A stretch of DNA of 64,000 bases from JACQHM01 sp964535215 (GTDB lineage: Bacteria > Methylomirabilota > Methylomirabilia > Methylomirabilales > JACQHM01), in assembly GCA_964535215.1 (NCBI GenBank), contig CAZHST010000018.1, positions 5,626 through 69,625 of the forward strand, given 5' to 3'. This document shows, piece after piece, positions 57,782 to 64,000 of this stretch. Every line of letters begins with the position of its first letter. The first letter of the stretch is position 1. Position numbers and translations under genes: made by a program. The notes below the pieces were generated by a model, which saw only the letters and a list, made by a program, of their open reading frames with translations, made no database searches and was not told where the DNA came from.

Positions 57782-58633
57782 ATGGCTGATTACGCTGTGA
57801 TTTGCGCCCGAGTGCGGGCACCCTGTTATAGTGCCGCCACAGCTTCCTCGTATCAGGTGGCCGTAGTTCCTCCCCTTCCGGGACCATCTACTCTGCTGGG
57901 CACCCTGGGGAGCGCCTTGGCGCATCTCGATCCTGAATGCCGTGGGGCGACAGTCGATGAAGCCGCTCGGCTTCTCTTTGAGCGCTTTGCAAGGGCGGGA
58001 TTGTGGGCGACCTGTCGAATGGCTCCTGACAACACGTGCACAAAGGGATCGGTCATCCTGAAGCGATCTCTTGAACTTGAAGGGAGAGAAGACATTGGGA
58101 AAAGGAGGGGAGGAGGAAGAAGACCTCCTGATGCCAGACGCCGAGAGTGGATGTTGAGCCAACAGCTTGATGTGTTCTATGCCCTTCCTGTGGGCGACGT
58201 TCTGAATCTTGATCAACTCTCTCAAGCAGTCTGCCTGCTCGACCGGATTGGCGACACCGAGTCCCTCGTCTGCGTAACTCATGCGTCGCTTCTCCGTAGC
58301 GTTCGTCCTCAGGAAGCAGGCCGTGAGCCTATCTTCATTGACACCGTGACGCCACAACGTGCTCTTCAGGACTACGCGTTAGGCGGCTATGTGCTCCGCC
58401 CTCTCCAAAGTCGGCCTAATTTACTGGGACTTCGACGGCCTGAGCCGGAGCTATTCTTTCTGCCTATCGAGGTAGAAACCCAGAAAGGTCTCGATAAGTA
58501 CAGTCCTTCCCAATTCCGCGGGCTCCCGGTTGATGGAGCCGTTGTTCTGCAGGTTTCCTGGCAGGGAGGCGATGCGACGATAGTCGTCCCGCCTTTTGAT
58601 GGTGCTCCAACGACAAGGCGACGTAGAAGGTGA
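57782..58633 (+). CDS. cas5: Cas5 Cascade subunit
   Basis: A 283-residue RAMP protein: ADYAVICARVRAPCYSAATA at the start and the glycine-rich VPPLPGPSTLLGTLGSALAH are typical Cas5a/type I-A features. It caps the 5' handle of crRNA. The ATG at 57782 is 10 nt after the cas7 stop. The C-terminus is Arg-rich. Confidence 0.88.
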   Translation: MADYAVICARVRAPCYSAATASSYQVAVVPPLPGPSTLLGTLGSALAHLDPECRGATVDEAARLLFERFARAGLWATCRMAPDNTCTKGSVILKRSLELEGREDIGKRRGGGRRPPDARRREWMLSQQLDVFYALPVGDVLNLDQLSQAVCLLDRIGDTESLVCVTHASLLRSVRPQEAGREPIFIDTVTPQRALQDYALGGYVLRPLQSRPNLLGLRRPEPELFFLPIEVETQKGLDKYSPSQFRGLPVDGAVVLQVSWQGGDATIVVPPFDGAPTTRRRRR

Positions 58634-58636
58634 GAG

Positions 58637-60046
58637 ATGAACTCTGCCGACTGTCAAAGTATGTTCCAACGGATGCTGAACAGAGAGCCGTATGATTATC
58701 AAAAGAGGGCTTGGGAAGCAATTCTCGCCCGGTCTAACGGTGACGAACCGCCAGTGTTAATTGAAGCGCCGACCGCTGGGGGTAAGACCGAAGCTGCCAT
58801 CACCCCCTATCTGGCTCAGCATTGCCTTAGAGAATACTCAGTTGCCCGCCGGCTTGTCTACGTGCTCCCCAGTCGTTCTCTGGTGGAGGCTCAGGCTAGA
58901 CGCATCCGGGATTACGCAGCGAAATTAGGGCTTTCTCTCAGTGTGCGTGTGGATCATGGAACCGACGGTCCCTTGCCAATGTTTTTTGGAGATGTTGTGG
59001 TGACCACCTGGGATTCTTTCCTCTATGGGTTAGTCGGCCAGCGGACACTGCCGCGACGCTTCACGATTCCAGCAGGCAACATCGCCACGGCCATGGTGAT
59101 CTTTGACGAGGTGCAAATGTATCAGGATAGGTATTTTTACACCCAACTCCTCATCGGTCGAGTGGCAGCGATCTTAGAGAGTGCAGGGATACCCCTTGTC
59201 TTCATGACAGCCACGCTTTCCAGGGTGCACCGAGAGGAGGTCCTGTCACTACAGGGTTATCGTTCAATTACACCCCAGGCTGCCGATGTAAGGAGACCCG
59301 TGCGAGGTACTGTTAAGGTCAGGTTAGCAGAAGGGCGATCTGTCTATGACCTCTTAGAGGATTCCGAAGTGAAAGATCGTTTGCTGGCAGAGGGTTCAGG
59401 GGACAGCAAGGGTCTCATTGTTGTGAACACCGTGGGCCGGGCAGCTCAGGTGTACAAAAAGCTTCTGGAAGACGGCTGGCCTCGAGAAAAGATTCTCCTG
59501 CTCCATTCCCGATTCTTAGCTGGAGACCGGCGTAAACGAGAGGAAAAAGTCATTAAAGGAGAGTTTTCTCTCCTGGTTGCTACCCAGGTCGTGGAGGCCG
59601 GGCTGGACATTTCTAGCGTGACAACGGCGGTTATCGAGGCGGCTCCTCCTGATGCTCTTATCCAGCGGATTGGCCGGGTAGCCCGACGCTTAGGGGAAAA
59701 GGGGGTGGTGTGGGTGGTCGAACCTAGAGAACCAGGGGAGACGAGCCTCTCACTTTCGCCCTATGCTTTTGTTTCTGAGGCGCGGATCGATGACCTGAAG
59801 CAAGAGTTGGCCTCCGAAAAATTTCCAAATCGGGACAGAGCTGCAGGCCAATTCGCCCTCACTATCAATGAAACTATGCGGGAAGCTATGACACAACCTG
59901 GAACAGAGCAGGAACTCCAACGGGCCCTCACTGATCTGGCGTCATCCCGACAGCTTGTAGACCCGTTTTATCAGAAGCTCTGGAGTGCGTGGAGGAAGGT
60001 AAGAAGTGGCCAAAGCCAGGAGAGCGCGGAGGGCGAAGAGGCATAA
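58637..60046 (+). CDS. cas3: CRISPR helicase Cas3' (without HD domain)
   Basis: A 469-residue superfamily 2 helicase: Walker A EAPTAGGKTEAA near residue 45, DEAH-type FDEVQM near 152, MTATLS near 193, and motif VI QRIGRVARRLG near 345. The HD nuclease is encoded separately at 60583, as in type I-A. It unwinds target DNA after Cascade binding. It overlaps the next gene by 41 nt. Confidence 0.93.
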   Translation: MNSADCQSMFQRMLNREPYDYQKRAWEAILARSNGDEPPVLIEAPTAGGKTEAAITPYLAQHCLREYSVARRLVYVLPSRSLVEAQARRIRDYAAKLGLSLSVRVDHGTDGPLPMFFGDVVVTTWDSFLYGLVGQRTLPRRFTIPAGNIATAMVIFDEVQMYQDRYFYTQLLIGRVAAILESAGIPLVFMTATLSRVHREEVLSLQGYRSITPQAADVRRPVRGTVKVRLAEGRSVYDLLEDSEVKDRLLAEGSGDSKGLIVVNTVGRAAQVYKKLLEDGWPREKILLLHSRFLAGDRRKREEKVIKGEFSLLVATQVVEAGLDISSVTTAVIEAAPPDALIQRIGRVARRLGEKGVVWVVEPREPGETSLSLSPYAFVSEARIDDLKQELASEKFPNRDRAAGQFALTINETMREAMTQPGTEQELQRALTDLASSRQLVDPFYQKLWSAWRKVRSGQSQESAEGEEA

Positions 60047-60602
60047 GGCAGGAGAGCCAGGTCAGCAGGTTCTCGACTCGGTGGACCGCCGGATTCGACG
60101 CGTGATTCAGTTCGAAGCTGCTGCTGGAGCGTATCTGGCCGAGTTGGTCCCTTTCTCCTTGCCCCCGGAAGGAGTCCCGATTTATGCACGCCCAGACTTC
60201 TACGTGACAGGCATCTTCATCCCGGACGACCCCTTATGGGCGGATGCTCAGGGATGTCTTAAAGCTCTTCTTGAAGGGCAGAACAACGAGCGGGAATTTG
60301 ACATTGGAGTAGAAAAAATAGCGGAACTGTTTGAAGAGTTCGCTCTCAATCTGAACTATACCCTGGTCCATATCCCTGATATGGAAGGCCGTTGGCAAGT
60401 GCGGCAAGAACTGGCCTTTGGCGAGCATACAGTCCTTTTAGAACGTCGCTGGGATCGAACAAACCGCAATACGGTGAAGTGGGTCCTTCGGCGGCAACCA
60501 CGGATGAACACGGTTTCGCCCATGAGTACCCTGGTTGTTCCAGCTTACGATCTCTCGTTCGGGTTAGTCCTGAATCGGTTGGGTGAGGATGAAGGTGACT
60601 GA
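60006..60602 (+). CDS. unknown CRISPR-operon protein
   Basis: A 198-residue protein with a very basic N-terminus (AKARRARRAKRHKAGEPG), suited to nucleic acid binding, and a mixed alpha/beta body (PDFYVTGIFIPDD; NLNYTLVHIPDMEGRW). It sits between cas3' and cas3'' and overlaps both, so it is part of the system. I could not place it in a Cas family; a diverged Cascade subunit is one option. Confidence 0.75.
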   Translation: MAKARRARRAKRHKAGEPGQQVLDSVDRRIRRVIQFEAAAGAYLAELVPFSLPPEGVPIYARPDFYVTGIFIPDDPLWADAQGCLKALLEGQNNEREFDIGVEKIAELFEEFALNLNYTLVHIPDMEGRWQVRQELAFGEHTVLLERRWDRTNRNTVKWVLRRQPRMNTVSPMSTLVVPAYDLSFGLVLNRLGEDEGD

Positions 60603-61416
60603 GCTATGCCAGGGTTGCCCTTTGGGGTGTCGTGACCAGTGCGCCTGTCCTTCTTATTACGTCTCTGGAGAGGTGCAGGAGTGCTTCCTCAAGCACACTG
60701 GCAAGTTGCTAGAGGGCTGGAAGTTGATTAAGGAAAAGTACCTGCCTTCGTTATCCCGTTTGGCCACTGTGGTAGGGGTGAGGGCTGATGAAGGGGTAAG
60801 TCGAACAGACCAGGCGATTAAACTCGCCCTGGCTTTCCACGATCTAGGTAAGCTCACCCTACCTTACGCAAGCGGTGACCGTGCTCAGTTTCGGCACGAG
60901 TTGGTAGGAGGCTGGCTTCTGTGGTCCAGGTTAGGACATTTACCGGGATGGCGTCCGTTAATCAAAGCGGCAGCACAGGCCGTGCTGCTGCACCACGAAC
61001 CGATCCTGATGGCTCAGATCGCTCGTGCAGGGGAAAGAGGACTGACGCTGACCGACGTGTGGCGAAGGCTTGCGGGAGAAGGGAAGAACGAGCGGCAGGC
61101 GGTCCAGTTCCTCCCCAAAGGACGAGAGGCGCTTATTAACATCCTGACTGAGGCACAGTTGGAGGATGAAATCGTTAGCCCCTTTACTTCTCTCCCCGAC
61201 GCTCTTCCCGTTTCAGAAGGGTATCAGGCAATCGCCCTGCTCGTAACAGAGGCGAGGGCGAGTGGAACCCGTATCCTTAAACAGAGGAATCGCCTGCTCC
61301 TTGGTGCCTTCCTTTCCATTCTTGTCATCTGCGACTACCGTGCTGCCCAGGACCGGCAGGAAGAAGCCTCCAATCGTCCTTTCTGGCGCATGGCTATGGT
61401 GGAGTTTGAACGATGA
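60583..61416 (+). CDS. CRISPR HD nuclease Cas3''
   Basis: A 277-residue HD-domain nuclease: FHDLGK near residue 85, FRHELVGGW near 102 and LLHHEP near 136 supply metal ligands. The N-terminus adds a cysteine cluster (CQGCPLGCRDQCACP) that could bind zinc or an Fe-S cluster; this is not usual for Cas3''. It degrades target DNA with Cas3'. GTG at 60583 or ATG at 60589 are possible starts. The end overlaps the next gene by 4 nt. Confidence 0.88.
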   Translation: MRMKVTELCQGCPLGCRDQCACPSYYVSGEVQECFLKHTGKLLEGWKLIKEKYLPSLSRLATVVGVRADEGVSRTDQAIKLALAFHDLGKLTLPYASGDRAQFRHELVGGWLLWSRLGHLPGWRPLIKAAAQAVLLHHEPILMAQIARAGERGLTLTDVWRRLAGEGKNERQAVQFLPKGREALINILTEAQLEDEIVSPFTSLPDALPVSEGYQAIALLVTEARASGTRILKQRNRLLLGAFLSILVICDYRAAQDRQEEASNRPFWRMAMVEFER

Positions 61417-62510
61417 GTTTCATATTGGCAACTCCTTCAATCAGCGAGTACACGGATGCAGCAATCTGTTATGGCCTTGTAGAGTGCCTCCTCCGAGGTG
61501 CTCCCGAATCCTTGCTGGAGGTATACAGCCGGGGGACCGTCTATGAAGTGCATTGTGGCTTAGACGTAGAAGCCGGCCAAGAAGCATTGCGGGATGGGCT
61601 ACGTGACGCCCTTGACGAGCTTCTAGAAGGAGTTGCATCTACCCAACGGCTACCTTGGGTCTATGCAGCCGCTAGTGGGGGAATGCAACCAAAGAGGCGC
61701 TTTATCGAGGGGAGCTTAAAGCATCTGCGGGAAGTATCACGAAAGCTCTCTTCAAATAGGGTGCAAGATTTCAGGAAGTTTTTAAATTCCGTATCGGGAC
61801 GCTCCCATTCATGTAGAGGCGGATGGCCTTCTTTAACCCTTGTGCCTGAGTGGGGAAAAAAGGAAAAAGGGCTTTTCAACTCACCGGAACGTCGTTCCAA
61901 ACTCTGTTCGTGGTGCTATGCCTTGGCATGGGTGGGGCTACACAACTTCGCCTTGTTTACCCGCCATAAGCGTGATCGAGACGTATCCTGCACGGTGGCC
62001 TTGATGATCCCTGGTCCTTCAGAAAAGCCCTACGCTCGGGAGGACCTTCTGGCTGTAAGGGAATTAGGGACCAAATATCAGCAAGAGCCATGGCAAGGGG
62101 CTCCACCGGCTCCGTATGCCTTCCTCCTCTGGGCTCTGTCACGAGGGGAGACCATCCTTCCCTTAGAGCTGTCAGGCCGCTCATTTCTTGCCTCTGTGGT
62201 CCGGTTAGAACTTTCAGGCCAGGCTGTTGCTATAAGAAACTTCCAGGTGGCACCCGTCTGGAGACTCCTTCGATTTATTAGTCAGGCTAAGCGGAGAACC
62301 TTTCGCTTCCACTCCTTGATAAACGACCTGCTTCGGAGAGATGGTGGTGCCAATGCTGATACTGTCCAACAGCTTGCTGAAAGTATCCTCTTTGCAGACG
62401 CAGATGGTCTTTACCGTGCACTGAGAAGTATCCGAGGGGTGGCACAGAAAGGCAACTTTCCAATCGAGCCTGGAATCGTGGATGCAGCCTTTGAGGCTAT
62501 TTCTGGGTAG
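61413..62510 (+). CDS. Cas8a-like large Cascade subunit
   Basis: A 365-residue protein that ends the operon. It has a mid-protein KLCSWCYALAWVGLHNFALF segment with a CxxC pair and a helical C-terminus (VWRLLRFISQAKRRTFRFHS). Size and place match Cas8a, which recognises the PAM in type I-A, but sequence similarity is weak, as usual for Cas8. It overlaps cas3'' by 4 nt. Confidence 0.7.
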   Translation: MSFILATPSISEYTDAAICYGLVECLLRGAPESLLEVYSRGTVYEVHCGLDVEAGQEALRDGLRDALDELLEGVASTQRLPWVYAAASGGMQPKRRFIEGSLKHLREVSRKLSSNRVQDFRKFLNSVSGRSHSCRGGWPSLTLVPEWGKKEKGLFNSPERRSKLCSWCYALAWVGLHNFALFTRHKRDRDVSCTVALMIPGPSEKPYAREDLLAVRELGTKYQQEPWQGAPPAPYAFLLWALSRGETILPLELSGRSFLASVVRLELSGQAVAIRNFQVAPVWRLLRFISQAKRRTFRFHSLINDLLRRDGGANADTVQQLAESILFADADGLYRALRSIRGVAQKGNFPIEPGIVDAAFEAISG

Positions 62511-62581
62511 GAACCTGTCGCCGTCTGGGGCTTAAGGTCAGGATAGCTCAAGTCAAGGAACGGCAAGCACGGGGCTGAACG

Positions 62582-62764
62582 ATGCAGACCCTGGTCATCA
62601 GCGAGTTTGGCGTGTCCATCGGCAAGACCAGCGAGCGGCTGGTGGTGCGAGGGTCTCAACCGCGGCTGGAGCTAGTTGAAGACGGGCCCCAGCTCCTCCT
62701 GCCGATGGAGCTTTCCACTACCGAGTCCAGCTTTCACTCGATGACCCGACAAATAGGAGATTGA
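62582..62764 (+). pseudogene. cas1 N-terminal fragment (first)
   Basis: The frame starts MQTLVISEFGVSIGKTSERL and continues to VEDGPQLLLPM, the N-terminal strands of Cas1, then leaves the family and stops after 60 residues. All catalytic residues of the integrase are missing. The same 5' sequence recurs at 63425. Confidence 0.7.
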
Positions 62765-62830
62765 AAGAAAGGCTTGCTTATTGTCCATTCGGTAGATGGA
62801 GTGCCAATACGGTTGACAAAAGAACGGTAG

Positions 62831-63085
62831 GAGCACATCTGCCGGCGACACCTTGAGCTGGTCGATCAACAGGTAAAGGTTTTACAAACCATTCACAGTC
62901 CGACTGAGGTCTTAAAGGGGGATTTTGGCGAGAAGCTGGCCGTCCGCTTTTAGCGTCAGACGCCCTTGACTTCAAAGTATCTGATCGTGGCCTACAAGGA
63001 ACTTGGTGCGCAGGATGGGTTTGTCGTGACCGCGTACTTCGCCAGACGGGTGGCGGCATGGAGGCAACGCGTATGGAAGCGGTGA
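62831..63085 (+). pseudogene. decayed barnase/EndoU-like (PBECR-type) toxin-like gene
   Basis: Read in one frame it encodes EHICRRHLELVDQQV, TIHSPTEVLKGDFGEKLAV, a TAG at 62951, then YLIVAYKELGAQDGFVVTAY. This matches the W-HI..HPE.., P..V..GD and YLVVxYKExxxxDGFVxTA pattern of small nuclease-like proteins that often precede DUF2283 genes. Internal and upstream stops make it a pseudogene. Confidence 0.55.
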
Positions 63086-63300
63086 AAATTTTGGAGAAGT
63101 GGGAGAGGGTGGACTGGGACTATGACGAGGAGGCGGATGTCCTCTATCTGAGCATCGGGAAGCCCAGGAAGGCGACGGGGGTGGATATCGGCCGGGGAGT
63201 CGTGGTGCGATACGACGAGAAGAAAAAGGAAGTAGTCGGGCTGACGATCCTAGGCTTGCGGGCGAGGCTTGTAGAATCCCTTAAAAAGCAGAGTCCATAA
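63073..63300 (+). CDS. DUF2283 protein (second)
   Basis: A 75-residue DUF2283 protein: VDWDYDEEADVLYLSIGKPR, VDIGRGVVVRYDEKKKEVVG and LTILG. GGAGG lies eight bases before the ATG at 63073. It overlaps the end of the decayed toxin-like gene, as expected for such pairs. Function unknown, possibly antitoxin-like. Confidence 0.8.
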   Translation: MEAVKILEKWERVDWDYDEEADVLYLSIGKPRKATGVDIGRGVVVRYDEKKKEVVGLTILGLRARLVESLKKQSP

Positions 63301-63424
63301 CCTCTTGGCCCTATCAAGATGGCCGGTCTTCGAGGCGGGGAGGTACCTGATCGCCTTCGATGGGGCGGCGCTGCTACTGTCGGAGGTCTGGAAAAGCAGC
63401 AACCGGACACCACGGGGCTGAAGG

Positions 63425-63511
63425 GTGCAGACCCTGGTCATCAGCGAGTTTGGCGTGTCCATCGGCAGGCCCGGTGAATGCCTGGTTGTAAGAGGAGGAC
63501 AATGGCAATGA
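63425..63511 (+). pseudogene. cas1 N-terminal fragment (second)
   Basis: GTG followed by QTLVISEFGVSIGRPGECLV and a stop after 28 residues. The DNA repeats the first fragment almost exactly over its first 50 bases, including some sequence before the start. Confidence 0.65.
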
Positions 63512-63573
63512 AAACCTACCGAGGGATCGTGAAAGGCAGCCCGGTGATCTTTGGGTGTCAAGGAGGAAGATGA
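63508..63573 (+). pseudogene. truncated antitoxin-gene copy
   Basis: MKTYRGIVKGSPVIF mirrors the start of the next gene (MKVYKGIVRGNTIVL) but ends after 21 codons. It is a decayed duplicate in the leader of the intact antitoxin gene. Confidence 0.55.
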
Positions 63574-63575
63574 CG

Positions 63576-63791
63576 ATGAAAGTGTATAAAGGAATTGTGA
63601 GAGGCAATACCATTGTCCTTGAAGAGAAGCCAGACCTGCCGGATGGGTGCCCAGCGCTGGTGGAGATCAAGCCCCTGAGTCAGGCTCGGGACGAGGAGAT
63701 CACCAGGCGGCAGATTGAGCTCCTCAAGAATCCTCACAAAGGTGGGAAGCTCCTCTACCGTCGCCGGGAGGAACTGTATGATCGATGGTGA
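63576..63791 (+). CDS. antitoxin of a PIN-domain toxin pair
   Basis: A 71-residue protein, MKVYKGIVRGNTIVLEEKPD at the start then DGCPALVEIKPL, the small beta-rich antitoxin type found before VapC genes. AAGGAGGAAG supports the ATG at 63576 (or 63570). It overlaps the toxin gene by 14 nt. Confidence 0.75.
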   Translation: MKVYKGIVRGNTIVLEEKPDLPDGCPALVEIKPLSQARDEEITRRQIELLKNPHKGGKLLYRRREELYDRW

Positions 63792-64000
63792 GAGGCTCAT
63801 TGACACGAATGTCCTGGTGCATGCCTATGCCCTCTTGAATCCAAAAAAGCAAGCCGTGGCGCGTGGGATTCTTTTGTCCATTTGGGGTGAAGGCGGTGGG
63901 CTCACGACTGTACAGAACCTGTGTGAGTTCTTTACTGTTGTGACCAGAAAGCTTGAACGACCTATGCTGGTTGATCAGGCTGGAAGCATTGTGAGGGAGA
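63778..64000 (+). CDS. PIN-domain toxin (VapC-like), 3' end beyond window
   Basis: The first 74 codons are visible. LIDTNVLVHAYALLNPKKQA holds the first catalytic Asp, and LTTVQNLCEFFTVVTRK the conserved Glu. PIN toxins cleave RNA. The gene runs off the window edge. It overlaps the antitoxin gene, the usual arrangement. Confidence 0.8.
   Translation, partial: MIDGERLIDTNVLVHAYALLNPKKQAVARGILLSIWGEGGGLTTVQNLCEFFTVVTRKLERPMLVDQAGSIVRE

Noticed and set aside
1..64000. tRNA or rRNA genes
   Set aside because: No convincing T-arm/cloverleaf or rRNA signature was noticed on either strand; a covariance-model scan would be decisive.

Overview
The window comes from a high-GC, probably Gram-negative, uncultured bacterium. 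Supporting signs are lipoprotein and Sec signal peptides, a membrane-anchored lytic transglycosylase, sigma-54 promoters and dense operons with 4-nt overlaps. No rRNA or tRNA was found, so taxonomy stays open. The mix of gas vesicles, split 2-hydroxyacyl-CoA dehydratase-type activases, bacterial XPB/Bax1 and many two-component proteins resembles lineages such as NC10/Methylomirabilota or Desulfobacterota, but that is inference.

Layout. (1) 1-4000: the end of a membrane protein, an unrecognised four-gene minus-strand operon, and a secreted TPR protein. (2) 4.1-17 kb: a bifunctional aldolase/short-chain dehydrogenase; a three-gene acyl-CoA dehydratase activase operon with a TetR regulator and a perfect 22-bp palindrome as likely operator; and a Liv-type ABC transporter operon in which both permeases are fused and no second ATPase gene follows. 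(3) 17-25 kb: a secreted SBBP-repeat protein, a cupredoxin-like lipoprotein, an ECF sigma-factor relic, and an overlapping minus-strand operon of type III polyketide synthase, XPB helicase, Bax1-like nuclease and geranylgeranyl-reductase-family flavoprotein. (4) 25.3-31.8 kb: a two-component region with an NtrC-type sigma-54 activator and two recognisable sigma-54 promoters. (5) 31.9-44.5 kb: a large gas vesicle (gvp) island with gvpA, N, three gvpF/L-type genes, G, O, J, H, S and K. It also carries GvpC-like coiled-coil proteins, a GvpF/L fused to a J domain, a six-motif DnaJ-type zinc-finger protein, a CDC48-type AAA ATPase, an AbrB-like protein and signalling proteins. (6) 44.6-48.1 kb: a lytic transglycosylase, a large PAS/GAF histidine kinase and a receiver protein. 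(7) 48.4-52.7 kb: glycine cleavage genes gcvT-gcvH-gcvPA-gcvPB. (8) 52.7-64 kb: cas6, two WYL regulators, a lower-GC type I-A-like interference operon (csa5-like, cas7, cas5, cas3', an unknown gene, cas3'', cas8a-like) without an array or intact adaptation genes, then a decayed strip of cas1 stubs, DUF2283 and toxin-antitoxin genes, ending in a PIN-domain toxin cut by the window edge.

How it may work together. The sigma-54 promoters, the NtrC-type regulator and the kinases lie directly upstream of gvpA on the same strand, and further receiver and histidine-phosphotransfer proteins sit inside the gvp island. Buoyancy genes therefore look wired to phosphorelay signalling. The island also carries its own assembly machinery: J domain, zinc finger, Hsp20-like GvpH, GvpN and CDC48. 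Many intergenic gaps hold degenerate 7-10 bp repeats of several sequence types, an unusual feature of this genome.
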